A DNA stretch of 64,000 nt. Origin: Paenibacillus castaneae (lineage in GTDB: Bacteria; Bacillota; Bacilli; Paenibacillales; Paenibacillaceae). The DNA lies in NCBI RefSeq assembly GCF_002884445.1, contig NZ_KZ614144.1, positions 1,468,202-1,532,201 of the forward strand, given 5' to 3'. The translations under genes and the position numbers were made by a program. The stretch's first letter is position 1. The number at the start of each line of letters is the position of its first letter. Under the pieces are notes generated by a model. That model saw only the letters and a list, made by a program, of their open reading frames with translations. It searched no databases and was not told the DNA's origin. Of this stretch, positions 34,562 through 44,201 are shown piece after piece.

Positions 34562-35617
34562 GTGAGCTTCATGGATCAAAACCAGAACCCGGGGCAGAAC
34601 CATAGCATGAGCGGTCGCAGGCCGCCTGAGCTTAGTCCAAGTACGGTAAGGAAAATCGTTATTGGTATCGTTGCGGCAGTCATTATCATTTTTCTGGGAT
34701 CAACATCATTTTATACGGTACAGGAGCAAGAGAGAGCAGCAATTCTAACGTTTGGCAAGTATACAGGGGAAAGCTCAGCAGGACTGCACTTTAAATGGCC
34801 GTATCCGATACAACAAACGGTCACCGTTCCGGCGGAGCTAACGCAGCGGATTCATATCGGTTATCGCCAAGAAGGCAATCAAGTGACTCCGGTTGATGAT
34901 GAAGCGATGATGATTACGGGCGACGAGAACATCGTATCGGCAGATGCAGTCGTCCAGTGGAAAATAAGCAATATTCACAATTACTTATATAATATTTCCG
35001 ATCCGGAGCAGTTTCTGCGCAATGCGGCCAGTTCTTCCATTCGTGCTGTTATTGGTTCAGAGAAGCTGGATTATGCCATTACAGATGGTAAGACGGTTAT
35101 TCAAGACAAGGTGCGCGAGAAGCTGATTGAGCTGCAGACCAAATACAATACAGGCATTCAAATTATAGATATTAAGTTCCAGGATATTGAACCGCCAAGC
35201 GGACAGGTTGCCGAAGCCTTCCGTGAAGTTACGAATGCAAGGGAAGAGAAAAATACGAAAATTAATAATGCGGCAAAATATGAGAATGATCGCATTCCGA
35301 AGGCTCGCGGTGAGGCACAGGCTTTGCTCGAAAATGCGGAGGGCGAGAAAAAGTCACGGATTCTGAATGCAGAAGGCGACGTTGCCAAGTTTAATGCGAT
35401 ATTCGGCGAATACAAAAATAATCCTAATGTCACACAAAGTCGTTTGGTGCTGGAGACGCTGGAAAAAATATTGCCGAATGCGAAAATTTTTATTACGAAT
35501 TCGAACAGCGATACGGTTAACTATTTGCCGTTAAATGAGCTTTTGCGCAGCAGCGGATCGAGCAGCACGACTACACCGCCTGCAGCAGATGCTCCGCAAG
35601 GAGGTAATTCACAATGA
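34562..35617 (+). CDS. hflK: HflK, FtsH modulator subunit
   Basis: About 351 residues: a soluble Gly/Pro-rich N-terminus, one membrane helix near residues 33-53, and an SPFH domain with QERAAILTFGKYTGESSAGL and RAVIGSEKLDYAITDGKT, then a coiled-coil with AEGEKKSRILNAEGD. HflK and HflC form a membrane complex that limits FtsH protease. GTG 34562 lies 8 bp after GGGGAG; an ATG at 34556 is only 2 bp away. It overlaps hflC by 4 bp, so translation is coupled. Confidence 0.88.
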   Translation: MSFMDQNQNPGQNHSMSGRRPPELSPSTVRKIVIGIVAAVIIIFLGSTSFYTVQEQERAAILTFGKYTGESSAGLHFKWPYPIQQTVTVPAELTQRIHIGYRQEGNQVTPVDDEAMMITGDENIVSADAVVQWKISNIHNYLYNISDPEQFLRNAASSSIRAVIGSEKLDYAITDGKTVIQDKVREKLIELQTKYNTGIQIIDIKFQDIEPPSGQVAEAFREVTNAREEKNTKINNAAKYENDRIPKARGEAQALLENAEGEKKSRILNAEGDVAKFNAIFGEYKNNPNVTQSRLVLETLEKILPNAKIFITNSNSDTVNYLPLNELLRSSGSSSTTTPPAADAPQGGNSQ

Positions 35618-36480
35618 AGAGAAACCAATGGATAACCCTTATTGTGGTCTTATTAGTCGTTATTTTGGGTTCAGGCTCCATGTATATCGTGAAGGAAGGC
35701 GAGTACAAGGTCGTGCTCCGATTCGGCGAAGCGATGAGAGCCGTTCCAGAGCCTGGCTTGAAATTTAAAATACCGTTTATTGAGAACGTATCGGCGCTTC
35801 CAAAATATCAAATGACGTACGAGAGCAGCCCGACTACTATCCTTACGAAAGATCAGAAGCCTATTGTTGTTGATAATTACACCGTATGGCGGATTACAAA
35901 TGCTTCGCAATTTTTGAGAACGGTCCAAACGGTCAGCGGCGGAATTCAGCGTATAGATGAAGCGGTCTACAACTCTGTTCGACGCAAGCTTTCGGAAGTG
36001 AATTACGATAACATTATTAGTGAAAATACGGCGCGAGGCAATATTAATGATGAAATCACGAGAGATGTAATTACTGCATTAACAAGAGACAACTATGGGA
36101 TTGAAGTTATTGATGTTCGGATTAAGCGTACCGATTTGCCGGATTCAAACAAGCAAAGCGTTTATAATCGGATGATATCGGATCGCCAATCCATTGCGGC
36201 CCGCTATTTATCTGAGGGTGATGAGGCTTCTCGTAAGATCACATCCAAAGCCGATCGCACAGCCACTGAGCTCATTGCTCAGGCACAAGCGGATGCGAAA
36301 AAAATTATTGCTGAAGGTGAGCGCGAAGCTGCAAAAATCTATAACCAAGCCTATGGCAGCGATCCGCAGTTCTATAATTTCTATCGTACATTAGAGAGCT
36401 ACAAAACGACATTGCAAAACGAGCCTGTCATTATGATGCCTATTGATTCTCCGTATGCAAAAATATTGTTAGGCCAATAA
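35614..36480 (+). CDS. hflC: HflC, FtsH modulator subunit
   Basis: This 288-residue partner of HflK has an N-terminal membrane helix (residues 7-25), an SPFH domain starting YIVKEGEYKVVLRFGEAMRA, the typical VDNYTVWRITNASQFLRTV, and a C-terminal helix with AYGSDPQFYNFYRTLESYK, the HflC signature. ATGA overlaps the hflK stop. A very strong terminator follows. Confidence 0.9.
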   Translation: MKRNQWITLIVVLLVVILGSGSMYIVKEGEYKVVLRFGEAMRAVPEPGLKFKIPFIENVSALPKYQMTYESSPTTILTKDQKPIVVDNYTVWRITNASQFLRTVQTVSGGIQRIDEAVYNSVRRKLSEVNYDNIISENTARGNINDEITRDVITALTRDNYGIEVIDVRIKRTDLPDSNKQSVYNRMISDRQSIAARYLSEGDEASRKITSKADRTATELIAQAQADAKKIIAEGEREAAKIYNQAYGSDPQFYNFYRTLESYKTTLQNEPVIMMPIDSPYAKILLGQ

Positions 36481-36526
36481 GACGCAAAAGAACCCCTTCG
36501 CTAAGGCGAGGGTTTTTTTTGCGTCT
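36481..36526 (+). terminator. Terminator after hflC
   Basis: AACCC pairs with GGGTT around CTTCGCTAAGGCGA, which itself holds an inner TTCGC/GCGA stem; the outer GACGCAAAAG pairs with TTTTTTGCGTC. Eight T follow the inner stem. Confidence 0.9.
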
Positions 36527-36668
36527 TAAGCGGGGGAAGCCAATGATGGAACTGGAATAAACTTGGTTTGATTAGCAACCAATATGTTGTGAATATACCC
36601 TGTATCCGCTCACGGTCATTTGATACGCTAGCATAGAATACGACTATTATATATTTTGGAGGTATATC

Positions 36669-38141
36669 GTGCACATATCGTTTAAAGGAAACAGACTGGA
36701 TGACTGGGGCTTGCATGCTGATGGAGATCAGTCGTCTGCGAGTATCCAGCAGGCTGAACAAACCTCTTCTGAATATCTTATGGTTCAAAATACCGTTTCC
36801 TATCGCTTAAATGTGTCAAGGACGATTGAGCAGCTGGAGAATGGCTTTTATACGTTAACGGCATTGTCGCAAAATAGCGGCGGGCAGCAAAAATGTTATA
36901 TTTATGCGGGCACTGGTAATGAAGACGTTCGAATGACCAGCTTGCCGGTTTCCTTGGATTGGATTTCTGTTGTTATTCGAGGTTTAGAGGTTAAGGATGG
37001 ACAATGCACGATCGGGCTTTTAACTGAAGCAAACGGCGGAAATTGGTGTAAAATCGAATCGTTTGAGCTTGTGAAGAGCGATCAAGCCTATGAGCTGCTG
37101 AAGGGCGGAGATATTTCCGAAATGCCTCGGGTCGAGGAAAACGGGGGCATTTATCGGGATAATCACAAGCTGAAAGACGGGCTTGAAATACTGAAGGATT
37201 ACGGGCATAACATCGTCCGAATACGTCTCTATAATGACCCCGGAAATCCGAGCTATTGGCCTTCCAATCAGTTGGATGAAAGAGGCTATCAGAATGAAGA
37301 GAGAACACTTGCTTTGGTCAAACGTGCCAAGGATTTAGGCTTCCAGATTCAGTTCTCGTTCCATTACAGCGATTACTGGACGAATGGCTTGGCGCAGCAT
37401 AAGCCGCATGCCTGGGAAGGCCTGCCCTTCGATGAGCTGAAGGAAGCCTTGTATCAATATACTCGTTCATTCATGCAGCGTTTGATCAAGCAGGGCACTA
37501 TACCTGAGTATGTGTCACTAGGCAACGAAATTCAAGGCGGCATATGTTATCCCGACGGAGCGATTGCCAATTGGCCGCAGCTGGCGGAGCTGCTGAAGGC
37601 AGGCTATCAAGCTGTGAAGGAAGTGTCCGAATCCAGCAAAGTCGTCATTCATTTAGACGGTGCGACTGAAGATGAGAAGTACGAGCAGTTTTTCGGCAAT
37701 TGCGAGCGATATGGCGTGCCTTATGATATTATCGGTCCTTCCTACTATCCGTTCTGGACGCAGGCTTCGGTTCAGCAGCTTGTCGCATTCTGCGATAAGC
37801 TTGTCAGACGTTTCAATAAGGATATTTTGTTGATGGAAACAGGCTTTAACTGGTGCAGCACTACTGGGGCAGGTATGAGAGGGCAGCTCGAAAACAACGG
37901 ACCGGAGCCATACGAGAGCACGCCTGAAGGCCAGCGCGATTTCATGTATTCTTTAATGAACGGCATTAAGCAGGTTGCAGACGGAAGATGTATAGGCATT
38001 CTTTATTGGGACCCCATTATGATCTATGTGCCTGGAGTAGGCTGGCAGAAGGATGCTCCGAACGTGGTTGATAATACGACGCTGTTTGATTTCGTAGGGA
38101 ATGCGCTGCCAGCTATGTTAGCTTACAAATATAACAATTAA
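36669..38141 (+). CDS. GH53 endo-beta-1,4-galactanase with N-terminal ligand-binding domain
   Basis: This 490-residue protein cleaves beta-1,4-galactan. Residues about 1-145 form a beta-sandwich like a carbohydrate-binding module; residues about 150-490 are the GH53 barrel with NIVRIRLYNDPGNPSYWP, acid/base Glu in YVSLGNEIQGG near residue 285 and nucleophile Glu in LLMETGFNW near residue 390. No signal peptide is present at the GTG start, which follows GGAGG by 7 bp. It is 29 bp upstream of the GH35 gene and should be co-transcribed. Acting in the cytoplasm on imported oligosaccharides, or a missed export signal, are both possible. Confidence 0.88.
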   Translation: MHISFKGNRLDDWGLHADGDQSSASIQQAEQTSSEYLMVQNTVSYRLNVSRTIEQLENGFYTLTALSQNSGGQQKCYIYAGTGNEDVRMTSLPVSLDWISVVIRGLEVKDGQCTIGLLTEANGGNWCKIESFELVKSDQAYELLKGGDISEMPRVEENGGIYRDNHKLKDGLEILKDYGHNIVRIRLYNDPGNPSYWPSNQLDERGYQNEERTLALVKRAKDLGFQIQFSFHYSDYWTNGLAQHKPHAWEGLPFDELKEALYQYTRSFMQRLIKQGTIPEYVSLGNEIQGGICYPDGAIANWPQLAELLKAGYQAVKEVSESSKVVIHLDGATEDEKYEQFFGNCERYGVPYDIIGPSYYPFWTQASVQQLVAFCDKLVRRFNKDILLMETGFNWCSTTGAGMRGQLENNGPEPYESTPEGQRDFMYSLMNGIKQVADGRCIGILYWDPIMIYVPGVGWQKDAPNVVDNTTLFDFVGNALPAMLAYKYNN

Positions 38142-38170
38142 CCGCTATTTTTATAGGAGGAATTGTACTT

Positions 38171-40486
38171 ATGACTACTTATTCGCTTAAGCTGGATGGC
38201 CCTAATAAACAAATAAAGCCCGGCAAGCTATCCGGCAGCAAAGGCACGAATCCGAAGGGCGAAAGCTTTGGTTTTACGAATTTCTATATGCTGCGCAACG
38301 GGCAGCCGTTTATTCCAGTTGTTGGCGAATTTCATTTCGCACGCTTTTCTTATCTGCACTGGGAGGAAGAGCTGCTTAAGATGAAGGCTGGCGGTGTAAA
38401 TGTGATCGCGACCTATATTTTCTGGAATTATCATGAGGAAGAGGAAGGTTTTTTTAATTGGAATGAAAATCGCAATCTGCGCCACTTTGTCGACCTTTGC
38501 GCGAAGCATGAGCTGCCGCTCGTGCTTCGCATCGGGCCATTCTGCCATGGCGAGGTCAGAAACGGCGGTATTCCGGATTGGGTCTTCGGCAAGCCGCTTG
38601 AAATCCGCTCGAATGATGCGCAATATTTGTTTTATGCGAAGCGCCTTTATCGTCAAATCGCGAAGCAGGTGAAAGGCTCCTTGTTCGAAGAAGGAGGGCC
38701 GGTTATCGCGGTTCAGCTGGAGAACGAATACATGCACTGCGGTGCGCCGCTTGATTCTTGGGGCTATAAGGCAGGCGTGTTCATGTCATCGGGCAAGGGG
38801 GGCAACGAGCATCTGGCGGAACTTCGGCGATTAGCGGAGGAAGCGGGCATTACGCCGATGTTCTTCACAGCTACTGCTTGGGGCGGAGCTGCTGTTCCGG
38901 AGACGGATACGCTGCCAATGCTCGCCGGCTACGCATATACGCCATGGATTCCGAATCAGCCGCCAAGCGGAGAGTATATTTACCGTGATCTGCATGTTAA
39001 GCCATCTGAGGCTGTCCATTACGACACGCTGGAATATCCGGTTGCTTATTGTGAAATGGCAGGCGGAATGCAGGTCAGCTATACAGCCCGCCCTAACGTA
39101 AGCCCGGAGAGCGTGGAGGCGATGACGCTCGTCAAGCTGGCAAGCGGAAGTAATTTGCTCGGCTACTATATGTATCATGGCGGCTCTAACCCGGAGGGCA
39201 AGCACGGGTTTCTTAATGAATATGGACTGCCTAAAATGACTTACGACTATCAATCGCCGCTTGGAGAATTTGGCCGCGTAGGGGAATCTTATGACCGCAT
39301 TCGTTCCCTATCCATGTTTATGGACGCTTTCGGATCCATACTGGCTCCGATGGGAACAGTGCTGCCAGTAGGACAGTCGGACATTCATCCAGAGGATACG
39401 GAATCGCTGCGCTGGTGCGTCCGTCAGAAGGATGGCTCCGGCTTCCTGTTCCTGAACAACTTCCAGGATCATATTGACTTGCCTGATCGCGAAGGCGTAC
39501 GCATTGAGCTGGATACGGCGAAAGGAAAGGTCGTATTTCCACATAAGGGCACGCTCACGTTGAAGAAGAATGTGAGTGCGGTTCTTCCCTATAATCTAGA
39601 GCTTGCAGGTGCGTTTATCGTGACTGCCACGGTTCAGCCGCTGACTAAGCTGAAGGTGAATGGACAATCGCTTCTTGTATTTTATGCACAGCAAGCGCTT
39701 GAGCCTGAGCTTGTATTTTGCCGTTCGACGGTTGCGGCTGTATCGATTGAATCAGCAGAGGTTACGATGGAAGAGGAGGTTATTGTTGTTCATCCCTTAG
39801 TTGGCAAGCAGCATGCATTCACGCTGATGCTTACGAACGGCGAGCGTGTACAAGTACTCGTCCTCTCAAGGGATGAGGCTCTATCCGCTTATAAGTTCCA
39901 TATTTGGGGCGAGGATAGACTGTTTATTAGTGACAGCCGGCTCTATGTGAAGGATGAGCGTCTTGTAACCACCTCGGAAGGAAATGCCAGTTGGAGCGTG
40001 TCGGTGTGTCCTCCGTTACCGGAGAATGGATGGCTTGCAAGCGAAGGACAGGCCAGCAGTCAGCAAGAGGGACTATTCCATACATTCAAGCTGGATGTTC
40101 CGATGTATGAGCCTTCCTTTACCGTCCAAAAACCGCTAGAGAGAAGTGCACTCGTTGAGATAGATATGAACTGGCCTAGTTATGTTTCGGATGTATTCCT
40201 CCAGGTAGAGTACGACGGGGATGTTGCCGGCGCTTACTTGGATAATCGACTGCTGACAGATCATATACATTATGGAGAAGCTTGGCCTATCGGATTGAAG
40301 CAATTTAAAGATGATTTAGAAAATAAGCAGCTCCATCTATCGATCACACCGCTGCGCAAAGGCACTGTTCATACCTTCGTTAATCAAGCTTTAGTGGAAC
40401 GGTTTGAAGGTGTGGAAATAGCTATCTTCCATCGCATTGAGCCTATTCCTTATTATACTTCCGCTTTATATCAATCCTTTAACTAG
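38171..40486 (+). CDS. GH35 beta-galactosidase
   Basis: This 771-residue enzyme has the GH35 barrel: VVGEFHFARFSYLHWEEELL and MKAGGVNVIATYIFWNYHE near residues 55-90, LRIGPFCHGEVRNGGIPDW near residue 120, acid/base VIAVQLENEY near residue 185 and the nucleophile region ETDTLPML to CEMAGGMQ near residue 295. C-terminal beta domains follow. There is no signal peptide. It would release galactose from galacto-oligosaccharides made by the GH53 enzyme. RBS AGGAGG precedes the ATG. Confidence 0.88.
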   Translation: MTTYSLKLDGPNKQIKPGKLSGSKGTNPKGESFGFTNFYMLRNGQPFIPVVGEFHFARFSYLHWEEELLKMKAGGVNVIATYIFWNYHEEEEGFFNWNENRNLRHFVDLCAKHELPLVLRIGPFCHGEVRNGGIPDWVFGKPLEIRSNDAQYLFYAKRLYRQIAKQVKGSLFEEGGPVIAVQLENEYMHCGAPLDSWGYKAGVFMSSGKGGNEHLAELRRLAEEAGITPMFFTATAWGGAAVPETDTLPMLAGYAYTPWIPNQPPSGEYIYRDLHVKPSEAVHYDTLEYPVAYCEMAGGMQVSYTARPNVSPESVEAMTLVKLASGSNLLGYYMYHGGSNPEGKHGFLNEYGLPKMTYDYQSPLGEFGRVGESYDRIRSLSMFMDAFGSILAPMGTVLPVGQSDIHPEDTESLRWCVRQKDGSGFLFLNNFQDHIDLPDREGVRIELDTAKGKVVFPHKGTLTLKKNVSAVLPYNLELAGAFIVTATVQPLTKLKVNGQSLLVFYAQQALEPELVFCRSTVAAVSIESAEVTMEEEVIVVHPLVGKQHAFTLMLTNGERVQVLVLSRDEALSAYKFHIWGEDRLFISDSRLYVKDERLVTTSEGNASWSVSVCPPLPENGWLASEGQASSQQEGLFHTFKLDVPMYEPSFTVQKPLERSALVEIDMNWPSYVSDVFLQVEYDGDVAGAYLDNRLLTDHIHYGEAWPIGLKQFKDDLENKQLHLSITPLRKGTVHTFVNQALVERFEGVEIAIFHRIEPIPYYTSALYQSFN

Positions 40487-40524
40487 ATTCAGCAAACCAT
40501 AAGAACTGGCGTTTCGGAGTAAAT

Positions 40525-40546
40525 ACCGAAATTTCGGTTTTTTTGG
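40525..40546 (+). terminator. Weak terminator after the GH35 gene
   Basis: ACCGAAATTTCGGT is self-complementary and followed by seven T; an upstream TTTCGG can pair with CCGAAA instead. Confidence 0.55.
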
Positions 40547-40713
40547 TTTATGGATGTAAATAAAGTGAGCATCAGCTGCAAATGGTTATAAAAACATTGC
40601 ATAGATTTCAATATTATAGGTTGAAATGAACGGAATGTCCAAGTATGGTGAAGAGGGCGATAAGCGATTGATGCAGTCGCCTCAATGACATCCTGCAGAG
40701 GTGCGAAGCCATT

Positions 40714-42438
40714 ATGCCCAAAATCAATTTATTTACTAAAATCGTCGCGCTGATCGTCATTATGCTGACCCCAATAATGCTTCTTTATTTCTATTCCAAT
40801 AAAACCAGCACCGACGTCCTCGGTGAGGAGCTTAATAAATCGAATACGAACCAGCTCGTTTTTTTCCAAAGCCAAATCAATACGAGCATTGATTCCATGG
40901 CCCTCTGGCCTGATTTGCTTATACAGGACCCCGATATTTCATCCCTTCGAGATATATTCACGGAAATGGATGAGTTGAATCTGAGTATGATTACTCTCAT
41001 CAAAAGAATACAAACGAAGCTCGCTATTCAAGAAAATTCATCGAACTGGCGCAGCAGCCTGCATATTTATTCTCCTATTCTTCATAGGGACATATCCGAT
41101 CATGATGTTGTGCATTATGACGACGCGGATTTGAAAAAGAGGTTAAAGCCGGGCTGGCAGGTGAAAACGGTCGGAGATGGCAGTACGGGACAATTCGTCT
41201 TCTCGCGTTATGCGGTAACACCCTACTCCAGCTATTTGGACCCTAGCGGCTCCAATCTGATTATTGAAGTGCAGTTCGACAGCTCGAACATTAAAGATAT
41301 GCTGGACAAGTTCAAAAGCGGCAGCCGCAGAGAGCCTTTCTATTATATGGAGGGTGTTGGCGTTATCTATAACCGCTCGGCAGATATTGAACGAACGACT
41401 AATGTCATCAATCTGCTTAAACAAGGGCCGCTGCAGGATATGGAAAGTCGTACGATAGAGCTGGGAGAAGAGAAGTATTTAGTTAATATTGTGAAATCCG
41501 AAACCATTGGCTGGTATTTGATAGATTATATACCGATTTCAGAAATTATAAGGCCTATTCAAAAAACGAATCAGTTATTTTATGTCTCGATTGCCTGTCT
41601 GCTATTGTTATGCTGTACTGCAGCTTACTTGTTATATGCGCAGGTTCAAGTGCCTATCAAACGTCTGGTTATTGGATTCCAGAAGCTGAAGAACGGTGAT
41701 TATTCGGTCCGCATGAAGCCTCGCGGCAGAAGCGAGTTCGGATTTCTTTATACACGCTTTAATCTCATGGTCGCCCAAATACAGGAGCTGTTCGAAACCG
41801 TTTATTTGGAAAAAATTCATGTGCGAGAGGCCCGGTTAAAGCAGCTGCAATCGCAAATTAATCCGCACTTTTTCTATAACTGCTTTTCTTTCATTTCCAG
41901 TATGGCGAAGCTCGAAAAAAACGAAGCGGTCGTTGCGATGTCGCATCATTTATCGAACTATTACCGTTACACGACACGTCAGGAACGTGATCTTGTTGCT
42001 TTGTCCGAGGAAATCAATTTTGTAACTAGTTATTTGGAAATTCAGAACATGCGCATGCCGAGGCTGAATTATACGATTGACCTGCCTTCGGATATGCTCC
42101 ATCTCGAAATCCCGCCGCTTATGCTCCAGCCGCTCGTTGAGAATGCGGTAATTCATGGCATTGAGGCATGGTCCGACGCCTCCAATATTCAAATTACAGG
42201 ACATTGGAATGAGGATGAAGCCAGCCTAGTGGTGGAGGATGACGGCAAGGGGATGAGCGCCGAAGATATTCTAGTTCTGCAGCACAAAATGCAAAATCAC
42301 ATGGATGAGCATATGGGCTGCGGGCTGTGGAACGTGCATCAGCGTATGCATTTACGCTTCCGCGGCTCCGCAGGGGTAAGCTTCTCGTCTTCGCCGCTTG
42401 GTGGCCTGAAGGTCACCATCACTTGGTTGCCAGCCTAG
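40714..42438 (+). CDS. YesM-type sensor histidine kinase
   Basis: This 574-residue kinase has membrane helices near residues 8-28 and 288-312 flanking an extracellular sensor domain, a HAMP domain near 313-365, the His_kinase block LKQLQSQINPHFFYNC with the phospho-His near 384, and a HATPase_c domain with LQPLVENAVIHGIE and VVEDDGKGM. This is the YesM/LytS-like class that controls sugar uptake operons. It lies directly before its partner regulator (19 bp) and the ABC genes, so an extracellular galactoside is a likely signal. That ligand is inferred. Confidence 0.88.
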   Translation: MPKINLFTKIVALIVIMLTPIMLLYFYSNKTSTDVLGEELNKSNTNQLVFFQSQINTSIDSMALWPDLLIQDPDISSLRDIFTEMDELNLSMITLIKRIQTKLAIQENSSNWRSSLHIYSPILHRDISDHDVVHYDDADLKKRLKPGWQVKTVGDGSTGQFVFSRYAVTPYSSYLDPSGSNLIIEVQFDSSNIKDMLDKFKSGSRREPFYYMEGVGVIYNRSADIERTTNVINLLKQGPLQDMESRTIELGEEKYLVNIVKSETIGWYLIDYIPISEIIRPIQKTNQLFYVSIACLLLLCCTAAYLLYAQVQVPIKRLVIGFQKLKNGDYSVRMKPRGRSEFGFLYTRFNLMVAQIQELFETVYLEKIHVREARLKQLQSQINPHFFYNCFSFISSMAKLEKNEAVVAMSHHLSNYYRYTTRQERDLVALSEEINFVTSYLEIQNMRMPRLNYTIDLPSDMLHLEIPPLMLQPLVENAVIHGIEAWSDASNIQITGHWNEDEASLVVEDDGKGMSAEDILVLQHKMQNHMDEHMGCGLWNVHQRMHLRFRGSAGVSFSSSPLGGLKVTITWLPA

Positions 42439-42457
42439 AAAGGAAAGGGGAGTTCAT

Positions 42458-44098
42458 ATGATTGAGGTATTGCTGATTGATGATGAATCTTATGTAACGG
42501 GAAGCCTGGAGAAGACGATTCCGTGGATGTCGATTGGTGTTAAGAGCGTATACCAAGCCGCTTCCGCTTTCGAAGCTTTGGAGCTTCTCGAAGAAAACGC
42601 CATTGATATTGTCGTAACGGATATTGCGATGCCGGAAATGAATGGACTCGAGCTGCTTCAGGAGATTGGACAGCGCTGGCCTCACATCAAGTGCATTCTG
42701 TTAACGGGGCATTCCGACTTTCAATACGCGAAAAAAGCGGTTCAGCTGCAAGCATTCGATTATATTTTGAAACCGGTCAATGACGATGAATTTGTGAAAA
42801 CAGTATCAGGGGCGATTGAAGCGCTGAAGGATGAATGGGAGCAGTCGGAAAAATATCAGCAGCTGCTGTATGATCGCAAATCTGATTTCAAGGTGCTTCG
42901 TGCAAATTTTATGGTCGACTTGGTGCTAGGCAGGCAGCTCTCGCCAAAGACGATCAAAGAGAAGCTGTCTCAATATGAAATTCCTCTTGCGATTGAACGC
43001 CCTACGGTCATGATGCTCGTTCAGCTTGGCAAGCAATTCTCTCATCTGGACTATAGCTCAGCTACACTTATGGAATTTGCGGTAGGCAATATTGCAGAAG
43101 AATCATTTGCTAACCATTTCCACGTATGGCATTGCAAAGCGCCGCATGAATATTTGCTCATTATGGCACAGCCTAAGCTGGAAGCGATCGAGAAAACAGA
43201 TTATAGCTCGGAAGGCCGCAGCTCGCGCAAAGCCAATCTGGCTGAAGCAGCGAAGAAGCTCCGCGCGAACGTTAGTAATTATCTGAAAGGCGATATTTCG
43301 ATTGTCGTAACGGATTGGTTTGAGTTCCCGAATGCTATTCCGACAGCCTATCGTTCAGGTTTAGGCACGATGTTCATGATTGCGAATGAAGAACAGCATT
43401 CTATACATTATTTGGAGGATCGAACCAGTAAGGATAACAGCTTTGTCAAATCGATGGAAACCTTGTATAAGCCGCCTACTATTATTACGCTGCTAGAGTC
43501 GAAGCGATGGGATGCTGTGGAGCATAAGATCAGAGATGTGTTTGCCGATTTGAAAAATACGAGATATTCGAGAGAGCATTTGTACGAGGTGTACTTGGCA
43601 CTGACGAACGCCTTCATGTATATCGCGCATAGACAGGGACAATACGTATCGCAAATCAATGAGCTGGGCATCGATTTCATTATGGATCAGACGGTTGTGC
43701 TATCACCGGAACGTTTAGAGGATTGGTCCATTGGCGTACTGAATAAGCTGCAAAGCGAGCTTTCGGTGAAAGAGGAAAGCGCCAAAAGCTTTATCGTCAA
43801 GCAGGTGCAGGAAATCGTAGCTAATAATCTGAGTCTGGATACGACAGTAAAGACGATTGCAGATCGTGTGTTTCTGCATCCTGTTTATCTCTCTAAAGTG
43901 TTTAAAGCGGAAACAGGCGAAAGCTTAAGTGAATGGATTATCGGCATGAAGATGGAGCGTGCGCTTTATTTGCTCAAAAACTCGAACAAAAAAATATATG
44001 AAATAACGAGCGAGCTAGGCTATCAGAACCCGCAATATTTTAGCAAAACGTTCAAAAAGTATTATGGCATGACACCTCAAGAGTTCCGGGAGCAGTAA
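42458..44098 (+). CDS. YesN-type response regulator, AraC-type DNA binding
   Basis: This 546-residue regulator has an N-terminal receiver domain with IDDESYVTGSLEKTI and the phospho-acceptor Asp in VVTDIAMPEMNG near residue 54, a long central region, and a C-terminal AraC HTH pair with TIADRVFLHPVYLSKVFKAE and YEITSELGYQNPQYFSKTFK. It should activate the transporter genes just downstream, and the GTGGTTGCA motif at 44100 begins 2 bp after its stop. RBS AGGAAAGGGG precedes the ATG. Confidence 0.9.
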   Translation: MIEVLLIDDESYVTGSLEKTIPWMSIGVKSVYQAASAFEALELLEENAIDIVVTDIAMPEMNGLELLQEIGQRWPHIKCILLTGHSDFQYAKKAVQLQAFDYILKPVNDDEFVKTVSGAIEALKDEWEQSEKYQQLLYDRKSDFKVLRANFMVDLVLGRQLSPKTIKEKLSQYEIPLAIERPTVMMLVQLGKQFSHLDYSSATLMEFAVGNIAEESFANHFHVWHCKAPHEYLLIMAQPKLEAIEKTDYSSEGRSSRKANLAEAAKKLRANVSNYLKGDISIVVTDWFEFPNAIPTAYRSGLGTMFMIANEEQHSIHYLEDRTSKDNSFVKSMETLYKPPTIITLLESKRWDAVEHKIRDVFADLKNTRYSREHLYEVYLALTNAFMYIAHRQGQYVSQINELGIDFIMDQTVVLSPERLEDWSIGVLNKLQSELSVKEESAKSFIVKQVQEIVANNLSLDTTVKTIADRVFLHPVYLSKVFKAETGESLSEWIIGMKMERALYLLKNSNKKIYEITSELGYQNPQYFSKTFKKYYGMTPQEFREQ

Positions 44099-44099
44099 A

Positions 44100-44166
44100 G
44101 TGGTTGCAAAAGGTGCTGATATGTTCGGATTGTGTCATAGGCTGGAGACATGGCTGAGCCTATAAT
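44100..44166 (+). promoter_or_regulatory. Candidate regulator site and promoter of the binding protein
   Basis: GTGGTTGCA at 44100-44108 is followed by ATATGTTCGGATTGTG near 44120, and a TATAAT at 44161-44166. The -35 region is poor, as in activator-dependent promoters. The same GTGGTTGCA lies 61 bp before a TATAAT at 46013-46079. Confidence 0.55.
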
Positions 44167-44201
44167 TGAACATGTAGAACATAATCATGAGGGGGATTAC
44201 A

